The notes beneath the pieces were generated by a model. The model had not been told where the DNA came from and made no database searches. It saw only the letters and a program-made list of their open reading frames with translations. DNA of 5,928 nucleotides from Mageeibacillus sp. UBA1257 (GTDB taxonomy: Bacteria; Bacillota; Clostridia; UBA1212; UBA1257), in the NCBI GenBank assembly GCA_002308775.1, contig DBVT01000079.1, forward strand, positions 7,046 to 12,973. The letters are read 5' to 3'. Below are positions 1 to 5,883 of the stretch, piece after piece. Each line of letters opens with the position of its first letter. The first letter of the stretch is position 1. The translations under genes were made by a program, and so were the position numbers.

Positions 1-708
1 GTGACTCAGCCGCTTAGCGTTGCGGAGCACGACTTTCACGAGGGCAGTTCTGTTAAAAAGATCAACGGAAAATATATCTACCTTTACACGGACACTCACA
101 GGCACAAGGATATCAAACCGAAGGGGATGGCGACCTGCCTGGGATATGCCGTTTCAGACTCGCCTCTTTCCGGTTACGAATACAAAGGCGTTGTGATCGA
201 CAATTTCGGCTGCGATCCGGGAGTCTGGAACAACCACGGATCGCTTTGCAACATACGAGGTCAATGGTATGTTTTTTACCACAGATCGACGCACGGGACT
301 GAATTTTCACGACATGTATGCGCGGAAAAGATCGATATCAGGCCTGACGGACATATAGACGAGGTAAAAATGACTTCCGGAGAACTTAAGGCATCATCGG
401 AAACGCCCTCTTATCTCGCATGCTCTCTTTTCGGAAATGTGCGCATCGGCGGAAAACCGTTGCACCTTTCAAAAGCAAAAAAAGGAGACCGCGCGGAATA
501 TAGGTTTTTTAACTTTGAAGGAGAAAATTCGATAATCTTAAAAGGCGACGGAAGAGGCGTAAAGATCCTGATCGACTCCGGTGAGATCTGCTCCGCTAAA
601 ACGGACGGAACACCTGCGTTTTTCGAAAAAATAAAAGGACGGCATACCGTGACGATAGAGTTCGACGGCTGCCGTACCTTGTACGATCTTAAATTTGAAG
701 TCAGATGA
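1..708 (+). CDS. Glycoside hydrolase family 43-type enzyme, C-terminal part with CBM6-like tail (5' truncated by window)
   Basis: Probably acts on arabinose- or xylose-containing plant polysaccharide side chains (beta-xylosidase or alpha-L-arabinofuranosidase class); the exact substrate cannot be read here. Visible residues 11-30 carry the family signature FHEGSS followed by a G-K-Y-I-Y-L-Y strand; Glu14 fits the GH43 general acid. Residues 77-94 (NNHGS then G-Q-W-Y-V-F-Y-H) match the conserved late-blade His motif, and R-H-V-C-A-E-K at 104-110 with R-P-D-G-H at 114-118 match the end of the five-bladed propeller. Residues about 135-235 resemble a CBM6-like beta-sandwich (A-E-Y-R-F-F-N-F-E-G, then a G-R-H-T-V-T-I-E-F-D-G strand near the end). 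The base-1 GTG is almost certainly an internal valine, because GH43 enzymes normally have a further 150-200 residues, including the catalytic base, before the Glu. It ends at TGA 706-708 and converges on the metallophosphoesterase gene. Family is confident; specificity is not. Confidence 0.85.
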   Translation: MTQPLSVAEHDFHEGSSVKKINGKYIYLYTDTHRHKDIKPKGMATCLGYAVSDSPLSGYEYKGVVIDNFGCDPGVWNNHGSLCNIRGQWYVFYHRSTHGTEFSRHVCAEKIDIRPDGHIDEVKMTSGELKASSETPSYLACSLFGNVRIGGKPLHLSKAKKGDRAEYRFFNFEGENSIILKGDGRGVKILIDSGEICSAKTDGTPAFFEKIKGRHTVTIEFDGCRTLYDLKFEVR

Positions 709-755
709 TCACTCTGTTATCGAATGATAATTTATGACGGTTTGGAGCCAATGCA

Positions 756-1709
756 TCAGCCGAAATCTTCGCTGTATTCCCAGCCCGTACGGTAGGGAAG
801 TTCTTCCGTATTCGTTCCGTCGACAGCCGCGCTGCATGCGGGCATTATGTATTTTGAAGAGAAACCGTCCTTCGTCACGACGAGGTCGCGGAAGCCCCAG
901 AAGCTCTCTCTCGGTTCTTTATAATTCGTATAAGAGAAATTGCCCGTGCGGAGGATCTTTATGCTTGTCCCGATAAGCGTCTGAATGCGGGACAAATGAT
1001 CGTGACCGGAAAAGACAGCTTTTATCCTCTCGTCGTGCCTGATGACGTCGATAGTTTCAGACGATTCGAGTTCGGCTTCAAATGTGTGAGTTACGATAAA
1101 TACTGTGTCGCCCTTGTATTTTTTAAGAGCCTTTTTGAGATAGGCGGTGTCCATCGGAAGGTATGTTCCGTCGTAGTTGTATGTAGGTTCAAGGTCTCCT
1201 CCGAAAGAATCCCACATTATGAACAGGATGCCTGCCACTTCGACGGTAAAATATCTGTCAAAGCCCGTGATCTCCTTCCACGTCTCATTGTCGTACTGCT
1301 CGTGGTTTCCGGGCACAAGATAAACGGGAACGCCCGCGGGAAGAAGAGGCAGATACGTATCGATGAAATGTTTCGTTCTGCTCTCGCCTCTGTCGAAATA
1401 CGAGCCTCCGCTCTGCCAGAAATCGAGAGAATAGTCGCCGATAAGGAATATTCCGTCAAGCGGTTCTTTTTCATGCTCGTCGCATATCGCTTTTGCCCAA
1501 AGCCTCAGTCTTGTATCCGTGTCAACTCCGTACCATTCGATATGGCAGTCGTGCTGGTCAGAGGTCATGATGAATCTTTTCGTTCTGTTTTTGTCTTCCA
1601 CTTTACTGCCTCCTTTGTCGCAGCCTGCAAGCACCGACGAAAGCATCGCGATCGTGAGAACGGCGAGAAGCAGGCTTTTTAAGGTCCTTGTTATCATACG
1701 TTTTTTCAT
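756..1709 (-). CDS. Calcineurin-like metallophosphoesterase lipoprotein
   Basis: A predicted extracytoplasmic, lipid-anchored phosphoesterase with a two-metal active site. Residues 1-29 form a lipoprotein signal peptide: K-K-R start, hydrophobic core 12-27, lipobox L27-A-G-C30. The metallophosphoesterase motifs then appear in order: S-D51-Q-H53; G91-D92-Y-S-L-D96 (family GDxxD-like); G134-N-H136-E; H208 in V-T-H; and G235-H-D-H238. All metal ligands expected for the fold therefore appear present. The first motif is D-x-H, as usual. At 317 residues it is a typical size for a single-domain member. The ATG at 1707-1709 is supported by AAAAGGAG (1720-1727) ten bases upstream. The gene lies 109 bases downstream of the oxidoreductase gene on the same strand; I find no convincing promoter or terminator in that gap, so it may be read through or have its own unseen promoter. 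The substrate (phosphomonoester, nucleotide or phosphodiester) cannot be inferred. Overlapping frames on the other strand are shadows. Confidence 0.9.
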   Translation of the reverse strand: MKKRMITRTLKSLLLAVLTIAMLSSVLAGCDKGGSKVEDKNRTKRFIMTSDQHDCHIEWYGVDTDTRLRLWAKAICDEHEKEPLDGIFLIGDYSLDFWQSGGSYFDRGESRTKHFIDTYLPLLPAGVPVYLVPGNHEQYDNETWKEITGFDRYFTVEVAGILFIMWDSFGGDLEPTYNYDGTYLPMDTAYLKKALKKYKGDTVFIVTHTFEAELESSETIDVIRHDERIKAVFSGHDHLSRIQTLIGTSIKILRTGNFSYTNYKEPRESFWGFRDLVVTKDGFSSKYIMPACSAAVDGTNTEELPYRTGWEYSEDFG

Positions 1710-1818
1710 TTTCGAAAATCTCCTTTTCCGCGGCGAAGATCAATCCTGCGCTTGAGATCCCGCCTTATGAGGTACCGCTTGCCAAAAAATCGGATGGCCA
1801 TAGTATATAAAAATTCTG

Positions 1819-2358
1819 TCAGCAGATATAACCCGCATCGTATGCTTCTTTTAATTTTTCGTTGCCTTCAATGTCACCTTCATCGACAACGCCTCCGCAG
1901 AACACAAAACCTTTGAATTCCGCTTTTTCAAAGCAGTCGATCCAGCCTTTCAGCCCTTCAACAGCCCTCTGCGGAACATACTCTCCGTCATCTTCTGCCA
2001 CCGCAAGAAGATAAACGTCTCTGAACTTATAGTCCTTTGGATAGAGCGGATTCAGCCTGTCGATCAACGTTTTCATCTGCCCGGACATTTCATAATAGTA
2101 GATCGGCGTCGCCCAGACGACAACATCTGCATTGAGGACTTTCTGCTCGATCTCCGCGGCGTCGTCTTTGATCACGCAGCGCCCGATCTTCTGGCAGGCG
2201 AAACAGCCTTTGCAAAACGAGATCTGCTTACCGATCAGTGATATAACTTCGACGTCGTTTCCCGCGGCCCCGGCACCTTCCGCGAAACTCTCCGCCAACG
2301 CATTTGAATTACTGTTCTTTCGTAAACTGGTTGAAATAACAACAACTTTTTTTGACAT
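1819..2358 (-). CDS. Flavodoxin-fold NAD(P)H-dependent FMN oxidoreductase with iron-sulfur-type Cys motif
   Basis: A cytoplasmic FMN-binding electron-transfer or reductase protein of the NADPH-dependent FMN reductase / iron-sulfur flavoprotein family; 179 residues is the usual size. The first strand and phosphate loop are visible as V-V-V-I-S-T-S-L-R then N-S-N-S-N (residues 5-19), the flavin phosphate-binding turn. Cys49, Cys52, Cys55 and Cys61 form C-x2-C-x2-C-x5-C, the compact spacing of iron-sulfur flavoproteins that bind a 4Fe-4S cluster; cluster binding here is inference. T-P-I-Y-Y-Y-E-M-S-G-Q-M-K (84-96) and I-D-R (99-101) are the conserved flavin-contacting segment. The ATG at 2356-2358 is preceded by GAAAGGTGA (2367-2375) eight bases upstream. 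Only 33 bases separate it from the cyclophilin-like lipoprotein gene, so the two are probably cotranscribed from the promoter near 2891. The native electron donor and acceptor are unknown. Confidence 0.9.
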   Translation of the reverse strand: MSKKVVVISTSLRKNSNSNALAESFAEGAGAAGNDVEVISLIGKQISFCKGCFACQKIGRCVIKDDAAEIEQKVLNADVVVWATPIYYYEMSGQMKTLIDRLNPLYPKDYKFRDVYLLAVAEDDGEYVPQRAVEGLKGWIDCFEKAEFKGFVFCGGVVDEGDIEGNEKLKEAYDAGYIC

Positions 2359-2391
2359 TTCTGATTCACCTTTCTTTTTGTGTGTCTGCCG

Positions 2392-2838
2392 TTATTCTGT
2401 CGTAACGGTGATCTTGATATCACCGTTTCCGAGTATGTCTGAAAGCTCTTTTTCTGACAGATCAGTGATTTTTCCCAGCCGAGTATATGCCCAGGAATTG
2501 GAACCGTAAAATATCACGATCTGATTTCCGGAATAGAGTACTATATCTCCTGCGGAGGCAGTCGTTTGTCTGTCGTCCCGCGGCAGACTTGTTCCGATGT
2601 ATCCGACCTGTTCAAACCCGCCGTACATCGACATACTGATAGTGAGAGGACCTTTTGCGCACAGCCCCGCGAGAGCCTCTGTTGAGGCGTTGTCTTCCCA
2701 TTTTACCTGAACGCTTTGCTCTCCGAGCTTCAGCTTCATGACGCGGTCCTCCTTTTTATTATCTTCCGTTCCGCAACCGCAGAAAGAAAGCAGAAGCAGG
2801 AACGCAAGCACAACGGTGTAAAATCTTCCGAATTTCAT
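2392..2838 (-). CDS. Cyclophilin-like-fold lipoprotein
   Basis: A 148-residue secreted, probably lipid-anchored protein whose mature part matches the small bacterial cyclophilin-like domain family. The biochemical role of that family is not established, and peptidyl-prolyl isomerase activity should not be assumed. Residues 1-21 are a signal peptide (K-F-G-R start, leucine-rich core 11-17) leading to F-C-G-C22; this is a slightly atypical lipobox, with Phe where Leu is usual at -3, so anchoring is likely but not certain. The domain covers about 34-148: start M-K-L-K-L-G, M-Y-G-G-F-E-Q-V-G (71-79), L-P-R-D-D at 85-89, T-T-A-S-A-G-D-I-V-L-Y (92-102) and S-W-A-Y-T-R-L-G-K-I (115-124). The ATG at 2836-2838 has AAAGGCGG (2844-2851) upstream, one mismatch from a good Shine-Dalgarno. 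It is the first gene of the pair with the flavodoxin-fold reductase, a combination I recall as common in Firmicutes. Confidence 0.88.
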   Translation of the reverse strand: MKFGRFYTVVLAFLLLLSFCGCGTEDNKKEDRVMKLKLGEQSVQVKWEDNASTEALAGLCAKGPLTISMSMYGGFEQVGYIGTSLPRDDRQTTASAGDIVLYSGNQIVIFYGSNSWAYTRLGKITDLSEKELSDILGNGDIKITVTTE

Positions 2839-2890
2839 GTTTTCCGCCTTTCCGGGTCAGATCTCATCTCTGTTTGAAATTTTCGCCTCA

Positions 2891-2919
2891 ATTATACCAT
2901 GCTCCCGTGATATTCGCTA
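2891..2919 (-). promoter_or_regulatory. Extended -10 sigma-A-type promoter of the cyclophilin-like/reductase operon
   Basis: Reading leftward, the sequence is TGG-TATAAT: a perfect -10 at 2896-2891 with the TGn extension at 2899-2897. With a 17-base spacer the -35 would fall at 2919-2914 (TAGCGA, only three of six matches), which is acceptable because extended -10 promoters need little -35 contact. Transcription would start near 2884, giving a leader of about 45 bases before the ATG at 2838. The weak -35 overlaps the proximal copy of the repeat at 2911-2924, which suggests that a regulator acts at this position. Confidence 0.7.
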
Positions 2920-2954
2920 ATAGATTATCGGAAAAGCATCTATTCGAAAATAGA
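2911..2954. repeat. Paired 14-base operator-like repeats, 30 bases apart
   Basis: TATTCGCTAATAGA (2911-2924) and TATTCGAAAATAGA (2941-2954) agree at 12 of 14 positions and start exactly 30 bases apart, close to three helical turns. Each copy is itself palindromic in outline, TATT-N4-AATA; the distal copy extends to a perfect TCTATT-N4-AATAGA (2939-2954). The sequence between them also sets AATAGAT (2919-2925) opposite ATCTATT (2938-2944) as an inverted pair. The proximal copy covers the -35 region of the operon promoter and the distal copy lies just upstream. This fits a dimer or tetramer of a transcription factor, for example of LysR, MerR or TetR type, but the regulator is not in the window and its family is a guess. 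Confidence 0.5.
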
Positions 2955-2959
2955 ATCAT

Positions 2960-2981
2960 AGCAAGAAATGACTTTTTTGCT
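2960..2981 (-). terminator. Hairpin after the glycyl radical enzyme gene, possible weak terminator
   Basis: A self-complementary stretch begins 37 bases after the enzyme's stop codon. AGCAA pairs with TTGCT, followed by one A.C mismatch in the leftward transcript, then three more A-U pairs and a four-base loop (2969-2972). No run of U follows directly; the next bases enter the operator repeats. It could slow or stop read-through into the downstream operon, protect the 3' end, or be fortuitous in AT-rich DNA. Confidence 0.3.
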
Positions 2982-3018
2982 CATCTCTCATATTAATTTT
3001 TCCAATAATGATCACCAA

Positions 3019-4977
3019 TCACATTCGTTCAATAAGCGCATTTTGTATTGATGCTGACAGTGTTGTAAAGCGAGCACTGTAACCGCTGATTCTGACGGTA
3101 AGATCGCGGTACTTCTCGGGATTTACCTGCGCATCTTTGAGCGTATCAGCATCTACGATATTACACTGAAGATGGAATCCACCTTTTTCAAAGTATGCAG
3201 ACACAAGTGATCTTAATATCATATCTCCCTTATCGCCAACAACTTTGCTCTTATTGATTCTGATCATCAATGGGTTTCCATCGGCAAAACGGTCGTTGGC
3301 AATATTGGCAGAAGACTTCAGAATCGATGTAATCGTCTTTCCGACCGTTATGTCAGAGGCGGCAATACCGTAAGAGATTCTGTCACCGTTCCGCCGACCG
3401 TCCGGTGTCGCGGGATAGTGCTGGGAATTGATATCCGACAAAAAACTGAAAAGTCCGGCATAGGGAATGACACCCTCTGCAATCTTGCCTCTGTCCACAA
3501 GATCGGCGATGAATGTTGAGAGCTCACGCGCCATCGTATTGGTTTCATCGTTATCTGTTCCGAATTTGCCCTGATATCCACGACAGCGCAAGAACAACTC
3601 TTCATCCGGGAAGTTCTGCTGAACCTGAGAAATCAGATAGGCATATGTGCAGTATTTCTCCTTAAATACCAGCTTTTTGATACAGTAGATACTGTCAATC
3701 AGTGTACCGATTCCCAATATGTTGATGCCGAACATGGTATATTTGCACCCGCCGCGTTCTGCGGCAAGTCCGCTGTTCAGACAATCTCCAAAACACAGTC
3801 CCTGAAACGGAGAAACGAAGGCATGGGTTATATACGCCCAATTCGCACGGAAAGCTGCAAGGATTTCCGTTTCATATTTGTTTTTGAAAAATGCCAGAAA
3901 TGCCGCATAAAAACTGTCAAAATCGGTGTAGCTCTCTCCATTGTACAAAAACGAAAGCAAAATATCGTGTAAAAAGAAGGAGCCGCCGGCTGCGGTCGTG
4001 CCGTAGGTATTACCCGATGGGTTCGCCTCATAACAGCCGACAATGCCGTAGTTCTCCGCATCCTCCTGCGATATAGTAAGCTTTCGAAGAGCGGCTGTGA
4101 TGACGTTGTCGTTGAATACCGCGGGCATTCCGATACCAGCCTTCATAAGTTCGGTAACTGCCTTCCATACGCGATCCGGCGTTTTTTCATTGATGCGAAC
4201 GGAAACAGACGGCTGCCATACCTTAAGCTCCGCTGTAACCTCAAGGCAGGCAATGGTAAGTTCATTATCCACGCCGCCGCCAAGCGTCAGATTCTGGCTT
4301 TCATCTCCTTCGCATGTCTTCAGCCAAAAGCAGGCAAGAACCTCCCTCAGCTGCTCCTCGGGGATACCGCGTTCCAGGTCTTTCTTATAAAAGGGATAAA
4401 GATATTTGTCGAACCGTCCAAAGGATACCGCCGCCGCCTTTCCCTCGGCGTGCAGGAATACATGCGTAAACCAAACAAGCTGCAAAGCCTGTTCAAAATT
4501 CTGCGCTTTTCCGGTACGAATTTGACGGCAATTTTCAGCCACCCTGCGCATATCGGCATTTCCTGACAGAAGAAAATGCGCTTCCGCTTCATTTTCGTAT
4601 CTGTTGATAAAAAGCTCAAATGCAGAAAGAGCCATAGCAAATGCCTTTGCATCGGCAGTGGAAAGGCGCTGAATTTTCTCTCGTATCGTGGGAATTCCGT
4701 CGTTGATCATCATTTCATAATCCACGATGATATGTCCGATATTCCCATGTTCGTTTGCACTGTATCTCCAGAAACGCATAGAGCCGCAAATAAGCTCGTT
4801 TTCATCCAAAACTACGGGAATGTCGGCAGCAAAATCTGAGAGAAATCGGGCTTTCAGAAATATTTCCTCCATGCCTTCGTTTTCTGCATAGCTTTTGCTC
4901 ATGATCTCTCTATATGCGGCAATATCAGCACTTTCCTTCAAAATATTGTCTTTTAAATACCGTATTCTTTCGTTCAT
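3019..4977 (-). CDS. Glycyl radical enzyme of the pyruvate formate-lyase-like superfamily, substrate unknown
   Basis: An oxygen-sensitive radical enzyme of 652 residues, shorter than classic formate-lyase (about 760) or choline lyase (about 850). Both catalytic elements are intact. The thiyl cysteine is Cys315 in V-G-C-Y-E, giving the Cys-x-Glu317 pair shared by glycyl radical dehydratases, decarboxylases and C-N/C-S lyases, unlike the Cys-Cys of formate-lyase. The radical Gly632 lies in V-R-I-S-G-Y-S (628-634), followed by the usual F, L and Q-N-A-L-I-E-R end. Other landmarks are E-L-I-C-G (61-65), Q-P-S-V-S-V-R-I (255-262), M-P-A-V-F-N-D-N (284-291), D-S-I near 428-430 before K-K-L-V-F, A-T-P-D-G-R-R (523-529) and G-G-F-H-L-Q-C-N (599-606). 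The L-G-G-G-V-D-N-E-L segment (232-240) lacks the longer loop seen in many relatives. The ATG at 4975-4977 has GAGG seven bases upstream. No activase is in the window, although one is required for function. The neighbouring IclR gene suggests induction by a small-molecule substrate. Superfamily certain, reaction unassigned. Confidence 0.93.
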   Translation of the reverse strand: MNERIRYLKDNILKESADIAAYREIMSKSYAENEGMEEIFLKARFLSDFAADIPVVLDENELICGSMRFWRYSANEHGNIGHIIVDYEMMINDGIPTIREKIQRLSTADAKAFAMALSAFELFINRYENEAEAHFLLSGNADMRRVAENCRQIRTGKAQNFEQALQLVWFTHVFLHAEGKAAAVSFGRFDKYLYPFYKKDLERGIPEEQLREVLACFWLKTCEGDESQNLTLGGGVDNELTIACLEVTAELKVWQPSVSVRINEKTPDRVWKAVTELMKAGIGMPAVFNDNVITAALRKLTISQEDAENYGIVGCYEANPSGNTYGTTAAGGSFFLHDILLSFLYNGESYTDFDSFYAAFLAFFKNKYETEILAAFRANWAYITHAFVSPFQGLCFGDCLNSGLAAERGGCKYTMFGINILGIGTLIDSIYCIKKLVFKEKYCTYAYLISQVQQNFPDEELFLRCRGYQGKFGTDNDETNTMARELSTFIADLVDRGKIAEGVIPYAGLFSFLSDINSQHYPATPDGRRNGDRISYGIAASDITVGKTITSILKSSANIANDRFADGNPLMIRINKSKVVGDKGDMILRSLVSAYFEKGGFHLQCNIVDADTLKDAQVNPEKYRDLTVRISGYSARFTTLSASIQNALIERM

Positions 4978-4990
4978 ATGTTACCCTCGA

Positions 4991-5005
4991 TGAAATCCGA
5001 TTTGA
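4991..5005. promoter_or_regulatory. Palindrome at the expected start of glycyl radical enzyme transcription, candidate IclR operator
   Basis: AAATC-C-GATTT (4993-5003) is a perfect five-base-arm palindrome, with an additional matched T/A pair at 4991 and 5005. It lies just downstream of the putative -10 of the enzyme gene, across the expected start point and before the Shine-Dalgarno. Known IclR-type operators are short palindromes with A/T-rich arms around a one-base centre, which this resembles only loosely. Assignment to the adjacent regulator is inference. Confidence 0.35.
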
Positions 5006-5008
5006 TTT

Positions 5009-5037
5009 ATCATATGGTTGTACCACAGCGTTGATAT
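5009..5037 (-). promoter_or_regulatory. Weak putative promoter of the glycyl radical enzyme gene with palindrome in its spacer
   Basis: Reading leftward, TATGAT (5014-5009) makes a good -10, identical to the -10 of the IclR promoter. At 17 bases the -35 is ATATCA (5037-5032), only three of six matches, and there is no TGn extension. The spacer contains the small palindrome TGGT-TGT-ACCA (5015-5025) directly against the -10. A weak core with a binding-site-like element fits a regulated promoter. The enzyme could instead be read from the IclR promoter, as no clear terminator lies between the two genes. Confidence 0.4.
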
Positions 5038-5058
5038 AATCGTTCCGTTAAAAATGAT

Positions 5059-5814
5059 TTACGCTTCATATCCCAAACGGGAAGACAGGGTTGCTGCACT
5101 GTGCAGGACAGGCGGACGAAGCCGTTCTATGACCGAGTCGGAATCGCCGTTTACCGTGTAAGCAGAGCATCCTACGGTACCAACAACCTTTCCTGTATGA
5201 TCGAAAACAGGTGCCGCGACACAAGTAATACCGTTTCCGAACTCCTCGCGGTCGGTAGCATAGCCGTTTTGGCGGATTTTATCAAGTTCTGAAAGAAGCT
5301 GACTGCTATCGGTAATGGTGTTTGGGGTCCTCTTCTCGAGCTTACCGGAAAGATATTTTTCCAAAAATGCTGCATCCGTATATGCAAGGAGCACTTTGCC
5401 CGGAGCGGAACAGTACAGATCATATTCTCCTCCCAGTCTTCCTGCAACGCGCACGTCTCTCGTACCGTCCAGATGCTGAATATAAAGTACTTTGTCATTC
5501 TTCAGAACGCCAAGATATGTACTTTCTCCGGTTTCATTGTTAAGGGCGTACAATACAATGGTTGCCGCCGTGTTCAGTGAAAGATGTGAAAGTGATTTAG
5601 AAACTAATTTGAAAGGCAATAAAGTAAGCGCATATTTTTGTTCGTTACAATATACCCAGCCTTCCTTTTCCAAGGTATTCAGAATTCTGAATACCATATT
5701 TTTGTTTATTCCCGTTTCCCGACTGATTTCCGATATACCGGGTTCTCGCTCACATTCTGACAGAAATGCAATAATTTGGGTAGCGGCCTCGACCGCCGGA
5801 GCAAAATTAGACAT
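5059..5814 (-). CDS. IclR-family transcriptional regulator
   Basis: A 251-residue cytoplasmic DNA-binding protein with full-length IclR architecture. Residues about 5-66 form the winged helix-turn-helix: I-S-E-I-S-R-E-T-G-I (27-36), then the recognition helix K-N-M-V-F-R-I-L-N-T-L (38-48) and the wing E-G-W-V-Y (51-55). Residues about 80-250 are the effector-binding domain, with the conserved S-A-P-G-K-V-L-L-A-Y (136-145), N-G-Y-A-T-D-R-E-E (183-191), G-I-T-C-V-A-A-P-V-F-D (195-205) and the final G-K-V-V-G-T-V-G-C-S strand (208-217). Family members bind a small organic effector and control adjacent catabolic genes as repressors or activators. The glycyl radical enzyme begins 81 bases downstream on the same strand, so it is the likely target, and its substrate or product the likely effector. 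The ATG at 5812-5814 is preceded by AAGGA (5821-5825), six bases away. Confidence 0.93.
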   Translation of the reverse strand: MSNFAPAVEAATQIIAFLSECEREPGISEISRETGINKNMVFRILNTLEKEGWVYCNEQKYALTLLPFKLVSKSLSHLSLNTAATIVLYALNNETGESTYLGVLKNDKVLYIQHLDGTRDVRVAGRLGGEYDLYCSAPGKVLLAYTDAAFLEKYLSGKLEKRTPNTITDSSQLLSELDKIRQNGYATDREEFGNGITCVAAPVFDHTGKVVGTVGCSAYTVNGDSDSVIERLRPPVLHSAATLSSRLGYEA

Positions 5815-5827
5815 CTCGAATCCTTTC

Positions 5828-5856
5828 TGTTATATATATATCCTGTTGTTATATAT
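5828..5856. repeat. TGTTATATAT direct repeat and TA tract in the IclR leader
   Basis: TGTTATATAT occurs at 5828-5837 and again at 5847-5856, 19 bases apart. The left copy runs into an 11-base alternating TA tract (5831-5841). The right copy overlaps the -10 of the IclR promoter and the other lies in the short untranslated leader just ahead of the Shine-Dalgarno. It could be an autoregulatory site or simply low-complexity AT-rich leader sequence. Confidence 0.3.
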
Positions 5857-5883
5857 CATATCATGATTGCGATTGTTTGTCAA
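5855..5883 (-). promoter_or_regulatory. Near-consensus sigma-A promoter of the IclR gene
   Basis: Reading leftward, a perfect -35 TTGACA (5883-5878) is followed by a 17-base spacer and a -10 TATGAT (5860-5855, one mismatch). Transcription would begin near 5848, leaving a leader of about 34 bases. An eight-base palindrome, ATCATGAT (5860-5867), abuts the -10 within the spacer and might be an autoregulation site. This is the strongest core promoter in the window, so the regulator may be made constitutively unless it represses itself. Confidence 0.75.

Noticed and set aside
1..3. GTG at base 1 as the true start of the GH43 gene
   Set aside because: The visible part begins right before the catalytic acid motif; the N-terminal propeller blades and catalytic base are missing, so the gene is cut by the window edge rather than starting here.
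717..730. Inverted repeat TTATC-gaat-GATAA between the convergent GH43 and metallophosphoesterase genes, considered as a bidirectional terminator
   Set aside because: The stem is only five AT-rich pairs with no T-run on either side; too weak to call.
996..1682. A 228-codon open frame on the + strand opposite the metallophosphoesterase gene
   Set aside because: It is fully antisense to a gene with all catalytic motifs and a good ribosome binding site, and its translation shows no recognisable domain, so it is a shadow frame.
1784..1824. Possible promoter or terminator between the reductase and metallophosphoesterase genes (TATACT hexamer, CTGACA at the reductase stop, GCCA/TGGC arms)
   Set aside because: The CTGACA and TATACT boxes are only nine bases apart and the stem is four pairs around a long loop, so neither element is convincing.
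2132..2509. A 125-codon + strand frame crossing the reductase and lipoprotein genes
   Set aside because: It overlaps two well-supported minus-strand genes and has no family resemblance or clear ribosome binding site.
3019..4977. Calling this gene pyruvate formate-lyase (pflB)
   Set aside because: The active-site pair is Cys-Tyr-Glu instead of Cys-Cys, and the protein is about 100 residues shorter than formate-lyase.
5492..5866. A 124-codon + strand frame antisense to the IclR gene and its leader
   Set aside because: It is antisense to the full DNA-binding domain and ends in the AT-rich promoter region; the translation is not protein-like.
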